64,000 nucleotides of DNA from Psychrobacillus sp. FSL K6-2836 (GTDB taxonomy: Bacteria > Bacillota > Bacilli > Bacillales_A > Planococcaceae), in NCBI RefSeq assembly GCF_038003085.1, contig NZ_JBBOOM010000001.1, forward strand, positions 1,550,001-1,614,000, written 5' to 3'. A model generated the notes under the pieces. The model searched no databases. It was not told the origin of the DNA and worked only from the letters and a program-made list of their open reading frames with translations. Of the stretch, positions 61,911-64,000 are shown piece after piece. The first letter of the stretch is position 1. Every line of letters starts with the position of its first letter. The position numbers and the translations under genes were made by a program.

Positions 61911-63059
61911 CTATAACCCTAAATTCTTTGAAATAATTACTTTCATTATTTCATTTGTCCCTGCGTAAATAGAAGCTACAGGAATGTCTCGATATCTTCT
62001 GGCAATTTTATATTCTTCCATATACCCATATCCACCATGCAATTGCATGCAGTCAATCGAAATTTCTCTTGCAGTTTCGGTTAGCCAATATTTTGCCATC
62101 GATACTTTAGTAACAACTTCTTTTCCTGAAATATGATCCTCAATTAGTGATTCCAAAAATGATTTTCCAAGTTCGATTTTGGTAGCCATTTCGGCTATTT
62201 TAAATTGTGTATTTTGAAAGGAGGATATTGATTTTCCAAAAGCTTTACGAGACTTTACATACTCCATTGTCATTTCTAGCATATCCTCTGAAGCAATTTG
62301 AGCAGAGATTGCTACTACTAATCTTTCCTGCTGTAGTTTCTCCATCAAGTAACCAAAGCCTTTACCCTCTTCTCCGATTAAATTAGAAATAGGAATCCGA
62401 CAATCCTCGAAGTATAACTCTGCAGTATCCTGAGCATGTAATCCTACCTTATCTAACTTACGCCCTTTCGAAAATCCAGGTGTCCCCTCTTCCACAATAA
62501 CTAAACTGATGCCTTGATGCCTTGGTTCTGCTTTAGGATTAGTTTTCACTACTACTAAAAACAGATTGCCATTAACTCCATTAGTGATGAATGTCTTTTG
62601 CCCATTTATAACATAATGATCTCCATCACGAATTGCTGTTGTTTGTATATTAGCCAAGTCTGAACCCGCTCCAGGCTCTGTCATAGCAATTCCAGTTATG
62701 AAATCTGAAGTTATACACCCCGGTAGCCATCTTTGCTTTTGCTCCTGCGAGCCAAAAGATTCTATATAAGGAACAACAATATCATTATGCAATCCAACCC
62801 CTACAAGACTGGAGCCGATTCTTTCTAATTCCTCTGAAATAATTACACCAAAACTAAAATCTAAACCGAGGCCACCGAAATCTTCCTCTACCTGTGGACA
62901 TAAGTAGCCCATCTCACCTAGTTTTCTCCAAAAGTTCTTTGGAATAAGTCGATCCTTTTCCCATGAATCATAATGGGGGGCAGCTTCTTTCTGAAGAAAA
63001 TTTTGTAAAGATTTTCGAAATATCACATGATCCTCCGTCTCAAATCTATATCTTCCCAC
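61911..63059 (-). CDS. Acyl-CoA dehydrogenase
   Basis: A 382-residue FAD-dependent acyl-CoA dehydrogenase with TGIAMTEPGAGSDLAN and QLHGGYGYMEEYKIARRYRD. The expected catalytic glutamate position reads YAGTNEIMK, so the base may be elsewhere (as in long-chain/isovaleryl types) or the substrate class differs from that of the other acyl-CoA dehydrogenase in this window. The start is GTG at 63059 behind AGGGGG. It follows the thiolase by 11 bp and belongs to a fatty-acid degradation operon. Confidence 0.9.
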   Translation of the reverse strand: MGRYRFETEDHVIFRKSLQNFLQKEAAPHYDSWEKDRLIPKNFWRKLGEMGYLCPQVEEDFGGLGLDFSFGVIISEELERIGSSLVGVGLHNDIVVPYIESFGSQEQKQRWLPGCITSDFITGIAMTEPGAGSDLANIQTTAIRDGDHYVINGQKTFITNGVNGNLFLVVVKTNPKAEPRHQGISLVIVEEGTPGFSKGRKLDKVGLHAQDTAELYFEDCRIPISNLIGEEGKGFGYLMEKLQQERLVVAISAQIASEDMLEMTMEYVKSRKAFGKSISSFQNTQFKIAEMATKIELGKSFLESLIEDHISGKEVVTKVSMAKYWLTETAREISIDCMQLHGGYGYMEEYKIARRYRDIPVASIYAGTNEIMKVIISKNLGL

Positions 63060-63070
63060 TCCTACACCCC

Positions 63071-64000
63071 CTATTCAATTCTTTCAATAATTGTGGCATT
63101 TGCCATGCCCATCCCCTCGCAAATAGCAAGAAGACCATAGCGCCCACCAGTGCGTTCTAGCCTGTGTAGCATAGTTACCAATAGCTTTGTTCCTGTTGCT
63201 CCCAACGGATGACCTAAGGCTATTGCCCCTCCATCTGGATTTAACTTTTCTGGATTGGCATTTGTCTCTTTTAACCACACTAGTGGAACCTGTGCAAAAG
63301 CTTCATTAACCTCATAGGTGTCCATGTCTTCAATTGTAAGACCCGCTTTTAAAAGCACTCTTTTCGTCGCTTCAATAGGACCAGTTAACATAAGCGTTGG
63401 ATCAGACCCCGTAACACTACGAGCTATTATACGAGCTTTTGGTTTTAGCCCAAGCTCATCTGCCTTTTCACGAGACATTAAAAGAACTGCAGAAGCTCCG
63501 TCACTCATTTGACTAGCATTCCCAGCCGTAATCACACCATTTTCATCAAATACAGGTTTTAATCCACTTAATACTTCAACAGTAGAGCCTGCACGGGGTC
63601 CTTCGTCAGTTGCAAAGCTTTTTACCGTACCATCTGCTTGAGGAATCTCTACCTGAACAATTTCTTTTTCAAAATGACCTTTTTCAATTGCTTCAAAGGC
63701 TTTGGCATGACTTTCAGAAGAATACTTATCTAGTTCTTCACGCGTTAATTTCCATTTCTTTACCATTCGTTCTGATGATAATCCTTGATTGATGATCTCG
63801 TATTTGTCAGTTAGTTTTGGACTTACTTTCGCATTTCCTACATTTGAAAACATAGGCTCACGCGTCATGCTTTCTACGCCCCCAGCAATAACCATATCCA
63901 TGTCTCCAGCTGCAATTGCCTGTGCAGCAAAATGGACCGCTTGCTGACTTGAACCACATTGACGATCAATAGTAACCCCAGGTACATGTACTGGAAAACC
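63071..64000 (-). CDS. Acetyl-CoA C-acyltransferase (thiolase), 5' end outside the window
   Basis: The frame is open past the ATG at 63901 to the window edge at 64000, and the extra part contains the catalytic cysteine motif DRQCGSSQQA, so the gene starts outside. Visible: GGVESMT, the histidine in IALGHPLGATG, and the second cysteine in ICEGMGMANA. It would cleave 3-ketoacyl-CoA to acetyl-CoA and a shortened acyl-CoA. With the next gene it forms part of a beta-oxidation operon. Confidence 0.93.
   Translation of the reverse strand, partial: GFPVHVPGVTIDRQCGSSQQAVHFAAQAIAAGDMDMVIAGGVESMTREPMFSNVGNAKVSPKLTDKYEIINQGLSSERMVKKWKLTREELDKYSSESHAKAFEAIEKGHFEKEIVQVEIPQADGTVKSFATDEGPRAGSTVEVLSGLKPVFDENGVITAGNASQMSDGASAVLLMSREKADELGLKPKARIIARSVTGSDPTLMLTGPIEATKRVLLKAGLTIEDMDTYEVNEAFAQVPLVWLKETNANPEKLNPDGGAIALGHPLGATGTKLLVTMLHRLERTGGRYGLLAICEGMGMANATIIERIE

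Noticed and set aside
1-64000. tRNA, rRNA, prophage or conjugative genes
   Set aside because: None seen: no cloverleaf-like clusters with T-arm GGTTCGAATCC, no integrase, terminase, relaxase or transposase ORFs.

Overview
The window looks like chromosomal DNA of a low-GC, spore-forming Firmicute, most likely a Planococcaceae/Caryophanaceae bacillus (Psychrobacillus, Lysinibacillus or Sporosarcina type; the genus is a guess). The reasons are a ger-type germinant receptor operon, a YjcZ-type sporulation peptide, strong AGGAGG ribosome sites with many TTG/GTG starts, an S-box (SAM-I) riboswitch over methionine genes, a Fur box, a CcpA cre site, and a sortase with an LPxTG surface protein. No phage, plasmid, rRNA or tRNA genes were seen.

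Layout. 1-9.5 kb holds a DUF2804 gene cut by the window edge, a ferredoxin/thioredoxin-reductase-like flavoprotein divergent from a Fur-controlled four-gene siderophore ABC importer, then a glycerophosphodiesterase, an AAA ATPase, a histidine phosphatase and a Nudix hydrolase. 10-33.5 kb is an accessory region of mostly single genes (GyrI-like, amidase, ClbS/DfsB, spore germination operon, lipoproteins, beta-helix protein, truncated barstar, ECF sigma/anti-sigma, FabZ, P-loop kinase, Clp_N-GNAT fusion and others). Nearly every gene or operon there is followed by one copy of a palindromic repeat with conserved ends and a variable centre, and several small genes are frameshifted. About fifteen copies occur between 10.5 and 32.7 kb and none elsewhere in the window. 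This gene-plus-palindrome layout resembles a cassette array.

34-51.5 kb carries a double GNAT, a heterodimeric ABC exporter, a DMT permease, a PAS-PAS-GGDEF-EAL protein, a split ThrE-like exporter, a secreted beta-propeller protein, an AtoE-type transporter, and a three-gene operon (aldehyde dehydrogenase, lysine-dehydrogenase-like, acyl-CoA dehydrogenase) under a cre site, which I read as lysine/amino-acid catabolism. 51.5-64 kb carries an AIM24 protein, two large 21-bp-period word arrays beside a decayed TetR gene, an S-box-controlled metI-metC-methionine synthase operon, a three-gene cell-surface operon (secreted protein, repeat-rich LPQTG protein, sortase), and an acyl-CoA dehydrogenase plus thiolase pair that runs off the window.

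Most unusual: (1) the attC-like palindrome/cassette organisation at 10.5-32.7 kb; (2) four separate intergenic arrays in which a short word (TTTACTTGC, GTTGCGCATA or CTTGCGATT) recurs every 21 bp; (3) a two-copy ~388-bp non-coding element whose hairpin shows a compensatory base-pair change; (4) small genes broken at homopolymers and an ECF sigma gene with no normal start codon.
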